A stretch of DNA of 64,000 bases. Origin: a bacterium (GTDB taxonomy: Bacteria > Pseudomonadota > Gammaproteobacteria > UBA6186 > Azoamicaceae). Under the pieces are notes generated by a model. That model was not told where the DNA came from and searched no databases. It was given only the letters and a program-made list of their open reading frames with translations. A program made the position numbers and the translations under genes. Below are positions 37,213 through 45,199 of the stretch, piece after piece (position 1 is the first letter of the stretch; every line of letters starts with the position of its first letter). The stretch is from NCBI GenBank assembly GCA_027364575.1, contig DAHXPC010000002.1:1-64000 (forward strand), read 5' to 3'.

Positions 37213-37885
37213 CTATCCACCCCGCTTCTAAACTTAAGGTATGTAATATAATAACCACATTTGCAGAAGGGTATTTTTTTACCTCATAGGTAAATTCATC
37301 CCAAACAACATCTGGGTGGATCGCTTCAATGGCTTTTAGAAACTGTAAAGTCTCAAGATATCCGCCCAAAAGCTCCACCCGAATTCCATGCTGAAAAACT
37401 TGGAAAGATTTTTTTTGCCCTTTGTCTTCAATGGTTTTTGCCGAAAATAAAGGCTTTGTATCCAAGCTTTCAATACTACCGATGGATAATCCTTCAATAG
37501 TAATAGATGATGCTTTTTGCATGAGGTTGCTTAACACTTTGGTCATATCTTTGGAAGAAATCATTTTTTTAGTTTTTTCTATCATTTTCACATTTAATGC
37601 TTCATTTTCTTTTTTAAGCGTGTGCGCTTGCTCTAAAAGCAAAGAAGTGGGATCACGCCCTAAGACTTGGGAAACTGAGTCCATCTTTCCTTCCAATAAA
37701 TTAATTTTCTGCTTAATATCCTCCGTTTTTTTAGCAATTTCAGCATCGGTCGCCAACACATAATCATAAAGCAGTGTATTCCAACAGGTATATAGCGCCA
37801 TAAGGAGCCCCAGGCAGATCAGGCCTTTCTCCCTATATGACAATGCATCAAACTTTTTTTCCATTTTCAGAATGATTGCTTTCAT
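37205..37885 (-). CDS. mshJ: MSHA biogenesis protein MshJ (PilO-like)
   Basis: This 226-residue inner-membrane protein has one membrane helix near residues 20-45 (LICLGLLMALYTCWNTLLY), a long coiled-coil segment (55-110) and a small alpha/beta C-terminal domain, the PilO architecture. LLGGYLETLQFLKAIEAIHP near 175-195 is typical of the family. It probably pairs with the PilN-like protein encoded just upstream to form the periplasmic alignment complex. The overlap with that gene is 4 nt. Confidence 0.85.
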   Translation of the reverse strand: MKAIILKMEKKFDALSYREKGLICLGLLMALYTCWNTLLYDYVLATDAEIAKKTEDIKQKINLLEGKMDSVSQVLGRDPTSLLLEQAHTLKKENEALNVKMIEKTKKMISSKDMTKVLSNLMQKASSITIEGLSIGSIESLDTKPLFSAKTIEDKGQKKSFQVFQHGIRVELLGGYLETLQFLKAIEAIHPDVVWDEFTYEVKKYPSANVVIILHTLSLEAGWIGV

Positions 37886-38511
37886 AACTTGCTATCTGCT
37901 CCGCTTGCCACACCTTCTGTACTATTTTTACTTTGCAAGATAAAATCTACATAGGCTAAAGCAGGGTCTGCCTCTACCTTAAACATTTCGAATGTCTTAC
38001 CACTAAACACCGAGCCCGAACTTAACGAGGTGATTAATTGTGTAACATTTTCAGCCTTTAAGGCTTTTCCTTTAAAGACTAAATTATTACCGTTATCTTT
38101 AAAACTAAATTTGGTTAACCATACGCCTGGCACCGTATGATTAGCCAGGAAATCCAGATAAATCGAAAAACCACTCACCTTACGGTTACTTTCTGACATC
38201 AACAATGCAATTGTGTCGATCTTTTCTTTTTTTTCCGCCTCAAGTAATTGGATATCATTCACAATTTCATTTCGAGTGCGCTCTTCAGGCACTTGTTTAG
38301 CAATAACTTGTAACTTTACCTCTTTTTCTGCATGTTCTTTACCCAGCTTTTGAAATTCTTTTTTGGTTATAAAGTGCTTTATAAGATCATAGGAAGTCGT
38401 CAGTCCTAGCATCAAAATGAATACACCAAACCCACGAATAACATAATAAAATGTAAAAGGCAGCACGAATTTTTGCTTTTCAACCTTGTACAGATTAATT
38501 TGTTGTTTCAT
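37882..38511 (-). CDS. PilN-like MSHA inner-membrane protein
   Basis: This 209-residue protein begins with a PilN-type motif (MKQQINLYK), where the short cytoplasmic peptide would dock on the PilM-like partner. A membrane helix lies near 20-42, a coiled coil near 50-115 and a ferredoxin-like fold to the end (GFSIYLDFLANHTVPGVWLT). In annotated MSHA loci this position is often named mshI2 or a second mshI; I leave the symbol blank because usage varies. It overlaps both neighbours by 4 nt. Confidence 0.82.
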   Translation of the reverse strand: MKQQINLYKVEKQKFVLPFTFYYVIRGFGVFILMLGLTTSYDLIKHFITKKEFQKLGKEHAEKEVKLQVIAKQVPEERTRNEIVNDIQLLEAEKKEKIDTIALLMSESNRKVSGFSIYLDFLANHTVPGVWLTKFSFKDNGNNLVFKGKALKAENVTQLITSLSSGSVFSGKTFEMFKVEADPALAYVDFILQSKNSTEGVASGADSKL

Positions 38512-39488
38512 AGAGGCTTATCCCCTTCTCGCAGTACACTGCCAGCTGCCAACAAATACTCACATTCCTCACCTTCTTTTAAAGGTTGTTCAAACTGTAC
38601 AATTTCTGAAACATTTAAAAAAATCACTTCCGAGCCCAGAGAGTTTTTTAATGAGGCTTGTATGCTATTTTTATCCATTCGGGTGGGCGCCAAAATAACA
38701 ACATTTTCAACACTTTGCCTAAAAACACTATTGATATAATCAAAGGATCGTTGCACTTCTAATGCTAAAGACTCCAATATCTTGCCATCTTGTAGTTCCT
38801 CTTTGCCTAAGGTATCTAATTTAAGCTCAAAAGAACGGGCAATACACAGAGACTCATTCTTCATTAAAATAAGCTTACCCCCTTGACCCTCCAAAACCAT
38901 TAATGCGCATCCTTTGGGCTGCTGAGGATGCTTTGCCAGAAGATTTTTCAAAGCCAATTCAGGAATATCCACATATTTTAAAGCCATACCCGTAGCATCT
39001 ATACGCGCCTTGATTTTGCTAATGATTTCTTTTTTTACCACAACGGCATACAGCATTTTGACATTATCCTTTGCCCGTGGAAAAGGTAAGGGAAAGGTGT
39101 CTATCACGGCTTCCGCAATTGGAAACTGAATAAGATCACGAACAATCCAACACATCGCTTTTGGAATTTCTTCCGCAGGGACAGCAGGCTCATCGACTAA
39201 ATGAAGCGTATAATCACCTGAAGCTAATACATAGGTGCAAGCCGCACTTTGTAATGCATTTTCCTTGACAAATTTTTCCAAAACTTCCTGTTTGGCTTCA
39301 AGGCTTTCTGTCGCTTGAAAAACATGGGCTTTCACAACCATTTTTTCTGCCACGCTAATACCATAAACAGCCGTTATTCCTCTTGGCGTTTCGTGGATCG
39401 CAACCAAGCCTTCTTTCTGTTTTTTTTTCTGATAGCGACCAAAACTCCAATCCACTCTAGAACCCTCTTTTCTTTCCCTTCCATTCAT
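38508..39488 (-). CDS. mshI: MSHA biogenesis protein MshI (PilM-like)
   Basis: This 326-residue protein is the first gene of the MSHA operon. It has an actin-like PilM-type cytoplasmic fold without membrane segments (VDWSFGRYQKKK opening, VAIHETPRGITAVYG, CTYVLASGDYTLHLVDEPAV, EVQRSFDYINSVFRQ). The family forms a cytosolic ring component that recruits the PilN-like protein, whose gene overlaps it by 4 nt. A leader of about 180 bp separates it from the divergent L,D-transpeptidase gene and should hold the operon promoter; I could not pick a reliable -35/-10 pair by eye. Confidence 0.85.
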   Translation of the reverse strand: MNGRERKEGSRVDWSFGRYQKKKQKEGLVAIHETPRGITAVYGISVAEKMVVKAHVFQATESLEAKQEVLEKFVKENALQSAACTYVLASGDYTLHLVDEPAVPAEEIPKAMCWIVRDLIQFPIAEAVIDTFPLPFPRAKDNVKMLYAVVVKKEIISKIKARIDATGMALKYVDIPELALKNLLAKHPQQPKGCALMVLEGQGGKLILMKNESLCIARSFELKLDTLGKEELQDGKILESLALEVQRSFDYINSVFRQSVENVVILAPTRMDKNSIQASLKNSLGSEVIFLNVSEIVQFEQPLKEGEECEYLLAAGSVLREGDKPL

Positions 39489-39670
39489 TGTAGTATCGCT
39501 ACTAACTTGCGCAAGCCATTAAAAATAGTTAATTAACTCAAGTCTGGCTATTTTTAACCGCTAATTACGGTGTTGGTCACTATCCCAAACGGATTCCCTA
39601 CAGACATGGGGTATCCGAACGTATATGATTTCCACTAAAATAATCATTCACAAGAACAGGTATTAAAGAG

Positions 39671-40612
39671 ATGAAACACAAGGTCATATTTTTACAACGC
39701 AAAAGCTTTGCACGCAGCATCCTACTGGTACTGCTAGCAAGCTTCTGTTCTCCGATTTTTGGCCTTACATTTCCACTTCCTGACAATGGGGATATTGTGG
39801 GAGAAATACAAACCACGACTGTCGGCGAGAATGAGTCGTTAGGCGAAATCGGTCGACGCTTTGATGTGGGCGTCTACGAAATGATCGAAGCCAATCCCAA
39901 TCTAGATCCTTGGGTACCGATGGTCGGTGCCATTGTTGTGATCCCTACTCAATTTATTTTGCCGAAAGTTCAAAGAATTGGACTGGTATTAAATCTAGCA
40001 GAAATGCGCCTTTATTATTTTCACCCCGATAAATCGTTAGTAAGTACACATCCGCTTGGCATTGGCAAAAAAGGCTGGTCGACGCCATTGGGATTAACAA
40101 GCATTACGGCTAAAAAGAAAGATCCTGCCTGGTATCCCCCGCAATCTATCCGGCAAGAGCATTTAAGCAAAGGGGATGTATTACCCCCTGTCGTTTCAGG
40201 TGGGCCGGATAATCCTTTAGGCCGCTATGCACTGTACCTTGCGCTAAGCGGTCTGTCGGGTAAAGGAAACTTTTTGATCCACGGAACGAATCGCCCAGGC
40301 GGAGTTGGCGTTCGTAGCAGCCATGGTTGCATTCGGCTGCTGCCAGAAGATATTGAGTCTCTTTATCATTTAATACCTGTTGGTACCCAAGTGCGCATCA
40401 TTCATGAACCTTATAAGGTGGGCTGGCATAATAAACACCTTTATTTAGAAGCTCATCAACCTTTAACGGAAGCGCAATATTCGGGATCCACTAGCATTAG
40501 CCGCTTAGAAAAAATTATCGAAAGCACTATCAATAGCAGCCATATGGTGAATTGGACCAGTGCGAAAATGTTTGCAAAAACAGCCAATGGATATCCTGTT
40601 CGGATCGATTAA
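39671..40612 (+). CDS. L,D-transpeptidase with LysM-like domain (YkuD family)
   Basis: This 313-residue periplasmic enzyme makes 3-3 cross-links in peptidoglycan or attaches proteins to it. A signal peptide (residues 12-31, SILLVLLASFCSPIFG) is followed by a LysM-like segment (TVGENESLGEIGRRFDVGVY, ANPNLDPWVPMVGAIVVIP, about 49-93). The YkuD domain (about 100-245) has the catalytic motif HGTNRPGG and SSHGCIRL with the nucleophile Cys. The layout matches ErfK/YbiS-type enzymes. The 3' end runs into the leader of yheT. Confidence 0.93.
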   Translation: MKHKVIFLQRKSFARSILLVLLASFCSPIFGLTFPLPDNGDIVGEIQTTTVGENESLGEIGRRFDVGVYEMIEANPNLDPWVPMVGAIVVIPTQFILPKVQRIGLVLNLAEMRLYYFHPDKSLVSTHPLGIGKKGWSTPLGLTSITAKKKDPAWYPPQSIRQEHLSKGDVLPPVVSGGPDNPLGRYALYLALSGLSGKGNFLIHGTNRPGGVGVRSSHGCIRLLPEDIESLYHLIPVGTQVRIIHEPYKVGWHNKHLYLEAHQPLTEAQYSGSTSISRLEKIIESTINSSHMVNWTSAKMFAKTANGYPVRID

Positions 40613-40622
40613 GCATTTTTCC

Positions 40623-41579
40623 ATGGATCGATTATTTAAACGTGCCTGGTGGCTACCCGGACCTCACCTTCAGACCTTATGGGCGGCCTTAATTCGCCGC
40701 AAACTTTTCTTATCGATTACTAACGAACGCGTAGAATTACCCGATGGTGATTTTCTCGATCTGGCCTGGGTAGGAAAAGGATCTGGCCCAATCGTTATTG
40801 TTTTACATGGCTTAAATGGCAGTATTCACTCCCCTTATATAAGAGGCATTTTAGACACCATTGCTAAACAAGGCTGGCGTGGAGTATTAATGCATTTTAG
40901 AGGCTGTAGTGGTGTGCCCAATAGACTTGCTCGGGCCTATCATTCGGGCGATACCGCAGACTTACACTATATCGTCCAGACACTGAGCCAGCGTGAGCCA
41001 CATACCCCCCTCTTTGCCATTGGTTACTCTTTAGGCGGCAATGTATTATTAAAATGGTTAGGCGAAAACGGATCTTGTCATCCACTAAAAGCCGCCGTTG
41101 CAATCTCCATTCCTTTCGAATTAAGTAAAACAGTAGCCCGTTTAAATACCGGATTTTCTCGGATTTATCAGTGGCGATTGCTGCGTGAATTATTAAGCGC
41201 GCATCAAAATAAATTTACCCAGATAGCCGAGCCTTTACCGTTTGGCAACATCAAATGTTTTCGCACTCTGTATGAATTTGATAATGCCATTACCGCTCCT
41301 TTACATGGTTTTAAAAATGCATTGGATTATTACACGCAATCCAGTAGCCGCCAGTATCTTAAACTGATCCAAACACCCACCTTGATTGTACATGCTCAAA
41401 ACGATCCTTTTACAACACTTAATGCTATTCCTCAACAGCACGAAGTTTCCGCTGCGGTATCTTTAGAATTACCAGAAAGCGGAGGGCATGTAGGCTTTAT
41501 AAGCGGTAAATATCCTTGGCGGCCTATTTACTGGTTAGAGCAAAAAATTATTTGTTATTTGGTGTCCTATTTAGATTGA
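40623..41579 (+). CDS. yheT: Alpha/beta hydrolase YheT
   Basis: This 318-residue alpha/beta-hydrolase belongs to the YheT/AB-hydrolase-4 family, whose substrate is not established. Markers are the N-terminal WWLPGPHLQTLWAAL, the oxyanion strand VLHGLNGSIHSPYI, HFRGCSGVPNRLARAYHSGD near 95-114, the nucleophile elbow GYSLGGN near 143-149 and a C-terminal His in SGGHVGF. The start at ATG 40623 lies 11 bp after the L,D-transpeptidase stop. An open frame extends upstream inside that gene but is not expected to be used. Confidence 0.92.
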   Translation: MDRLFKRAWWLPGPHLQTLWAALIRRKLFLSITNERVELPDGDFLDLAWVGKGSGPIVIVLHGLNGSIHSPYIRGILDTIAKQGWRGVLMHFRGCSGVPNRLARAYHSGDTADLHYIVQTLSQREPHTPLFAIGYSLGGNVLLKWLGENGSCHPLKAAVAISIPFELSKTVARLNTGFSRIYQWRLLRELLSAHQNKFTQIAEPLPFGNIKCFRTLYEFDNAITAPLHGFKNALDYYTQSSSRQYLKLIQTPTLIVHAQNDPFTTLNAIPQQHEVSAAVSLELPESGGHVGFISGKYPWRPIYWLEQKIICYLVSYLD

Positions 41580-41618
41580 TTTCCGTTTTCTTAAACCAAG
41601 CGTTATGCAAACTCTTTA

Positions 41619-41650
41619 TTGACAACCTAAATTAAAAAATAATAGACTAA
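41619..41650 (+). promoter_or_regulatory. Candidate sigma70 promoter upstream of the 41762 gene
   Basis: A perfect TTGACA lies at 41619-41624, with an AT-rich stretch containing TAATAG about 15 bp downstream. The leader to the ribosome site at 41752-41757 is about 100 nt. The -10 match is weak and the spacing short, so this is tentative. Confidence 0.35.
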
Positions 41651-41761
41651 AAATAGTAAATACTTAAAGGTAAAAATCAAATTTACCTGAATATTTATTA
41701 AGCAAGGAGTTTTTATAAAAAATTATAGCCTTGTATAAATTTGTATAAAAAGGAGGTCAAT

Positions 41762-42121
41762 ATGGACACTTTACACAAAATAGGCAAAGAATTTCAAAGA
41801 CCCGCAGAGCGTGAAAGAGAAAAAGAAGATTTATTAAAAAAAGCAGAAGCCCTGGAACAGCAAAGCAGGCAAATAGCCGCTTGTTTTCAGGAAAAACACC
41901 CTAGCGGATCAGAGACAAAAATAGCCAGCGTAAACACAATTAGCAATAACGTGCATAACGCTATCAATACCATTAAGGGTTGGACGCCACTATTACATAG
42001 CAATGAAAATACAGAGCAAATTATGAGCATTTTAAACAAGGCAGAACAAGATCTGCGGCCATTCAAAGAAGAATATGACAAGTTGGCGGCGGAAGAAAAA
42101 TCAAAAGCTACAAGGCCATAA
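41762..42121 (+). CDS. Small coiled-coil protein of unknown function
   Basis: This 119-residue hydrophilic protein has no signal peptide or membrane helix. Residues 15-45 are strongly charged and heptad-like (EREREKEDLLKKAEALEQQS), followed by an uncharged middle and a second helical region (LNKAEQDLRPFKEEYDKLAA). I start it at ATG 41762 because AAGGAGG sits just upstream; an in-frame ATG 21 bp earlier lacks this. The gene lies in an island between yheT and gpsA with other unrecognised genes. A secreted effector is possible but there is no specific evidence. Confidence 0.6.
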   Translation: MDTLHKIGKEFQRPAEREREKEDLLKKAEALEQQSRQIAACFQEKHPSGSETKIASVNTISNNVHNAINTIKGWTPLLHSNENTEQIMSILNKAEQDLRPFKEEYDKLAAEEKSKATRP

Positions 42122-42161
42122 TACAAGCACATTTGTATTCGTCCTATTGTAGAATGCAGTA

Positions 42162-42196
42162 TGATTTCCCTGGTTTTTATAAAATCGGGGAAATCA
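42162..42196 (+). terminator. 9-bp inverted repeat after the 41762 gene, abutting the next start codon
   Basis: TGATTTCCC at 42162-42170 pairs perfectly with GGGAAATCA at 42188-42196 around a 17-nt loop that includes a short T-run. It lies 40 bp after the stop of the coiled-coil gene. The ATG at 42196 begins on the last base of the stem, so besides termination it could hide the start of the next frame. Confidence 0.45.
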
Positions 42197-42467
42197 TGTT
42201 TAAGTCAAATAAATGTGGGTGGGATAAGAAAAGACACAACCTAGAGGTATTGAGACGCAAACACTTGAATGTGCTATTGATATCGGTGTAGAAAAAACAT
42301 TTCCAAGCACGAAAGCAGAAATAACAGATGACAACGTTAAGGATATTGTATCCAAGCGCAATCAGGCTATCGTCGCAGCATGCCGCCACTCCGCCAAGAT
42401 AATTTCTGATGCAGCGAAGGTTATAGACAAACACTTCAACAAGGAGGCCAACCAATATAATGCTTAA
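42196..42467 (+). pseudogene. Small frameshifted gene upstream of the 42460 gene
   Basis: The ATG at 42196 opens MFKSNKCGWDKK and then, in the same frame, ends at a TAG after 31 codons. A second frame starts after a TAA at about 42223 and runs unbroken for about 80 codons (GIETQTLECAIDIGVEKTF, STKAEITDDNVKDIVSKRNQ, AACRHSAKIISDAAKVIDKH) to a stop at 42467. It has no good start codon of its own. Joining the two at the AAGAAAAGA run gives one protein of about 90 residues, so a single-base change or programmed frameshift there is likely. It overlaps the next start by 8 nt. The function is unknown. Confidence 0.5.
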
Positions 42468-43395
42468 TAAACCAAATCTCTATGTTTTTAAGCAGAATAC
42501 ATATGTGCTTTTTTGGGCAACATTTTTTTTGTTCCTATTATCGTCTTATAGTTATGGGAAGTATAAAATAAAAAAATGGTCTAACGAGCAAAAGATAGAA
42601 ATCAAAGTACAATACTGCCTCCCTATTTTAAAAAACTTTATACAACCCACCTTGTTAATAAAAGGATTAACGATCCGGAATGTAAATAAAACGGCCAATT
42701 TTTCTAAAATATCTGCTCATTCTATTCGTATTACGCCTAAATTTTTTAAATTTGTAAAAACTTTTTTTCAAAGCTATACGCTGGCAGTTGAAGTTAATGG
42801 TTTAAAAATAAATGATTTTCCCAGCAATTATGCAACCATTGAAAGCCTGTCAGGCTTAATACATTACCGTAAAGGCGTATATACGTTTGAAAACCTCCTT
42901 ATTAGGCCTTTACAATTTAGACTTACCCCTGAATATTCAACCTTGGATAAAGGAAAACTTCGAGAGCAAACGCACACTTTAACAATCAGTGAAATTAATA
43001 TAGCAGCAGACTATCTCACAAAAACTCGAAAGTTAAACCTACATCTTTATGCACCTAATGCGCGCGTAAGTCCGGCTGAACCGAATAATTATACTCTTAA
43101 GGCCAAAGGAAACTTGGCAATTACCCTACAAAGGGATGTAAACAATTCAAACCTGCCTGCTCAAGGCGACGTTACATTCACAATAGAAAATTTTTCTAAT
43201 CTACTCGATCACTTGCATGAGATATTAATCATTTCCACCTTAGCGGATAACCTAGGCTCAATTCTAGGCTACCCGGCGCCTAAAAAAGGGCTAACGGATA
43301 ATGAAATAAAAGAAATAATGACTAACTCCGCTACGGTCTTATTAAAGCTGAAAGAACAGGAAGCTTATGTTGGCCCTTTTAAAATTTACCCATAA
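42460..43395 (+). CDS. Membrane-anchored extracytoplasmic protein of unknown function
   Basis: This 311-residue protein has one N-terminal membrane helix (residues 15-33, TYVLFWATFFLFLLSSYSYG). The rest is beta-rich with repeated amphipathic strands (LLIKGLTIRNVNKTANFSKI, YTLAVEVNGLKINDFP, HTLTISEINIAADYL, LKAKGNLAITLQRDV). This pattern recalls AsmA or DUF2125-like periplasmic proteins but I cannot place it in a family. A good AAGGAGG site lies about 13 bp before the ATG. It overlaps the frameshifted small gene upstream, so the two were probably co-translated. Confidence 0.65.
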   Translation: MLNKPNLYVFKQNTYVLFWATFFLFLLSSYSYGKYKIKKWSNEQKIEIKVQYCLPILKNFIQPTLLIKGLTIRNVNKTANFSKISAHSIRITPKFFKFVKTFFQSYTLAVEVNGLKINDFPSNYATIESLSGLIHYRKGVYTFENLLIRPLQFRLTPEYSTLDKGKLREQTHTLTISEINIAADYLTKTRKLNLHLYAPNARVSPAEPNNYTLKAKGNLAITLQRDVNNSNLPAQGDVTFTIENFSNLLDHLHEILIISTLADNLGSILGYPAPKKGLTDNEIKEIMTNSATVLLKLKEQEAYVGPFKIYP

Positions 43396-43555
43396 TAAAT
43401 TTATCGCCCGTTTCAATAATATTGAGCGGAATCAAAATTTTAGGATTGCCCGCATTTTCTTTGGGCACAAAACAGTCATTAAATAGACGGCATTAAATGC
43501 CACATCAAATGCGCTGCGCCCCTACATTTTATGTGAATATGGATCATTTTATTAA

Positions 43556-44728
43556 TCACAAAAATGCATGTAAACCTATTCCTATATAACGGATTTTATC
43601 ATTGTAAAATTGGCCATGCATGGATTTTCCACGGTAAAATTCCAGCATCAACTGCACTTCATTGCTAATCAAAAGGGTAGAGTTTTCAAATTGCACGCCT
43701 GCTTTGTATGACAAGCCAGGATACCAACGGGCCATTTGTTCTGACTTAATATCCAATCCGGTTACAGGACGTAATCTTCCCGCAAAAAAAGTTTCGGGTG
43801 AACGATACTCTGCACCTGCTTGAACTTTTAAACGTTTTATATAAGCAGGATCTTTATGAACAATCAAGCCACCGCCCCCATATAAGCGCATCCCTTCTTG
43901 AAAATGATAGGATAAGATTGCATCTATTCCTTCATAACTCAAATTAATGCGTCGGGTTTGCTTCCCTTGGGGCGTGAGCATAAACTCATCGCCCAAATGA
44001 GTGCTAACATGATAAACGCGAGCAAGTGCTGACCATTCCCCATTCGCATAACTAAACGGTAAACTAATAAAATAATCTGCATTCACTAAGCTACTTTTAA
44101 AAGCATCATTTTTCTTTACGATGTTTTGCTTTGTTCCCATATCCATTATTGCAAACAAACCACCCTGAATGCCAACCTCCCATTTAGCATTGTCATCCCC
44201 CTCTATTATGCCTCGATAAAGCGGAATACTAGCGCCAAAGTTAGGCGCAAACGCTTTCTTTAAAATTCTGTTTTTCGTGTGATACTGATATGCTAAGGTA
44301 AAACGCGGCCATTTTGGATCTGCCATTAAAGCATGGAACAGGCTGTGATCAGGCATAGCACCATTAGTTGGCTCGTTAGAAGATTGGATAAAATTTTCGC
44401 CATCATTATTCACCCTGGCTTTATCGATCTGTTCGTGCTGATTAGGCTTTACGAAGGCAATTCCTTTAATGCCTTTGATATTAGAAGTTGCTTGCCTTAA
44501 TTTTTCAACAACCTGCTCTGCATTTTGCCCATTTGTTTCTGCTTCTTTAATATAAACAAAACCATTTCTTACCGTAACCGCACTTGCCGGCAACCCATAA
44601 TTATGCTCAAAGATGCTCTGTACATAACCATTCAAATAATCATCTGTAGTAGGGGCGGCAAAACTGCTGTAAAACGGCAATAATCCTAAAGGCAGTAGGC
44701 TTATAATTTTAATCCAATTTATTTTCAC
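43556..44728 (-). CDS. DUF1207 outer-membrane protein with N-terminal BON-like domain
   Basis: This protein has about 390 residues. GTG 44728 is chosen as start because it follows AGGA and directly begins a signal peptide (KINWIKIISLLPLGLLPFYS, then SFAA). A BON-like alpha/beta segment (GYVQSIFEHNYGLPASAVTV, NAEQVVEKLRQATSNIKGIK) comes next. The main part is a DUF1207 region of antiparallel strands: WPRFTLAYQYHT, WEVGIQGGLFAIMD, ARVYHVSTHLGDEF, RINLSYEGIDAILSYHF and a final YIGIGLHAFL. The aromatic C-terminal residue and alternating strands fit an outer-membrane barrel. DUF1207 proteins have no assigned role. Confidence 0.8.
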   Translation of the reverse strand: MKINWIKIISLLPLGLLPFYSSFAAPTTDDYLNGYVQSIFEHNYGLPASAVTVRNGFVYIKEAETNGQNAEQVVEKLRQATSNIKGIKGIAFVKPNQHEQIDKARVNNDGENFIQSSNEPTNGAMPDHSLFHALMADPKWPRFTLAYQYHTKNRILKKAFAPNFGASIPLYRGIIEGDDNAKWEVGIQGGLFAIMDMGTKQNIVKKNDAFKSSLVNADYFISLPFSYANGEWSALARVYHVSTHLGDEFMLTPQGKQTRRINLSYEGIDAILSYHFQEGMRLYGGGGLIVHKDPAYIKRLKVQAGAEYRSPETFFAGRLRPVTGLDIKSEQMARWYPGLSYKAGVQFENSTLLISNEVQLMLEFYRGKSMHGQFYNDKIRYIGIGLHAFL

Positions 44729-44933
44729 TTGTTTGATTCCTGTTTTTGCATTGAATGAATTAATCCCTTGTAATCTTGCTTTAAGGTTTATGATAAGATT
44801 ATTCGCACGCCATAACACCCTTAAAATGAATGCGGGTAATAGAGACAAACCGCTCAAAAGACATAAGGGTAATAAAGATAAAGGTACCAGGAGGTTCGGA
44901 TCTTAATCAAAGGTTTTTATATTTTGCCTTTGC

Positions 44934-44960
44934 AAAAAAACCCCCCAAAAATGGGGGGTT
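44934..44960 (-). terminator. Intrinsic terminator of the small lipoprotein gene
   Basis: On the minus strand AACCCCCC pairs with GGGGGGTT around a short A/T loop and is followed by a run of T residues. It begins about 25 bp after the stop of the lipoprotein gene at 44985. Confidence 0.88.
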
Positions 44961-44984
44961 CCTTAATCGAGTCTACAGAGGAAA

Positions 44985-45131
44985 TTATTTTCCGCCGTAT
45001 TCCGTCTTTAATTTTTCAAGTTTGTGCTGCATAACAGGTTCGCTGTTACATCTTCTAGCGCCACAACCAACTACCGCTGCAACTGGCAACAACATTAAAC
45101 CTAATACTACAACTCTTGCTACATTTTTCAT
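44985..45131 (-). CDS. Tiny lipoprotein (48 residues)
   Basis: A short gene encodes MKNVARVVVLGLMLLPVAAV, then VGCGARRCNSEPVMQHKLEK and a short tail. A hydrophobic signal ends in a lipobox (V-V-G before Cys23), so the mature lipoprotein has only about 26 residues. It has a strong ribosome site (AAGGGGAG) and its own intrinsic terminator, which argues for a real, probably well-expressed gene. The size resembles entericidin-like or other small envelope lipoproteins, but the sequence is not clearly one of them. It is divergent from nothing nearby; gpsA lies upstream on the same strand, 68 bp away. Confidence 0.8.
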   Translation of the reverse strand: MKNVARVVVLGLMLLPVAAVVGCGARRCNSEPVMQHKLEKLKTEYGGK

Positions 45132-45199
45132 GAGGACTCCCCTTTATTTACTTAAACCTGATACGCCTAGGTTAGACAACTTTTACGTAATTTGCCAAA

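Noticed and set aside
39506..39515. CTTGCGCAAG palindrome upstream of the MSHA operon as the same operator as at 13996
   Set aside because: The half-sites are in the opposite arrangement and there is no spacer, so a shared regulator is not supported.
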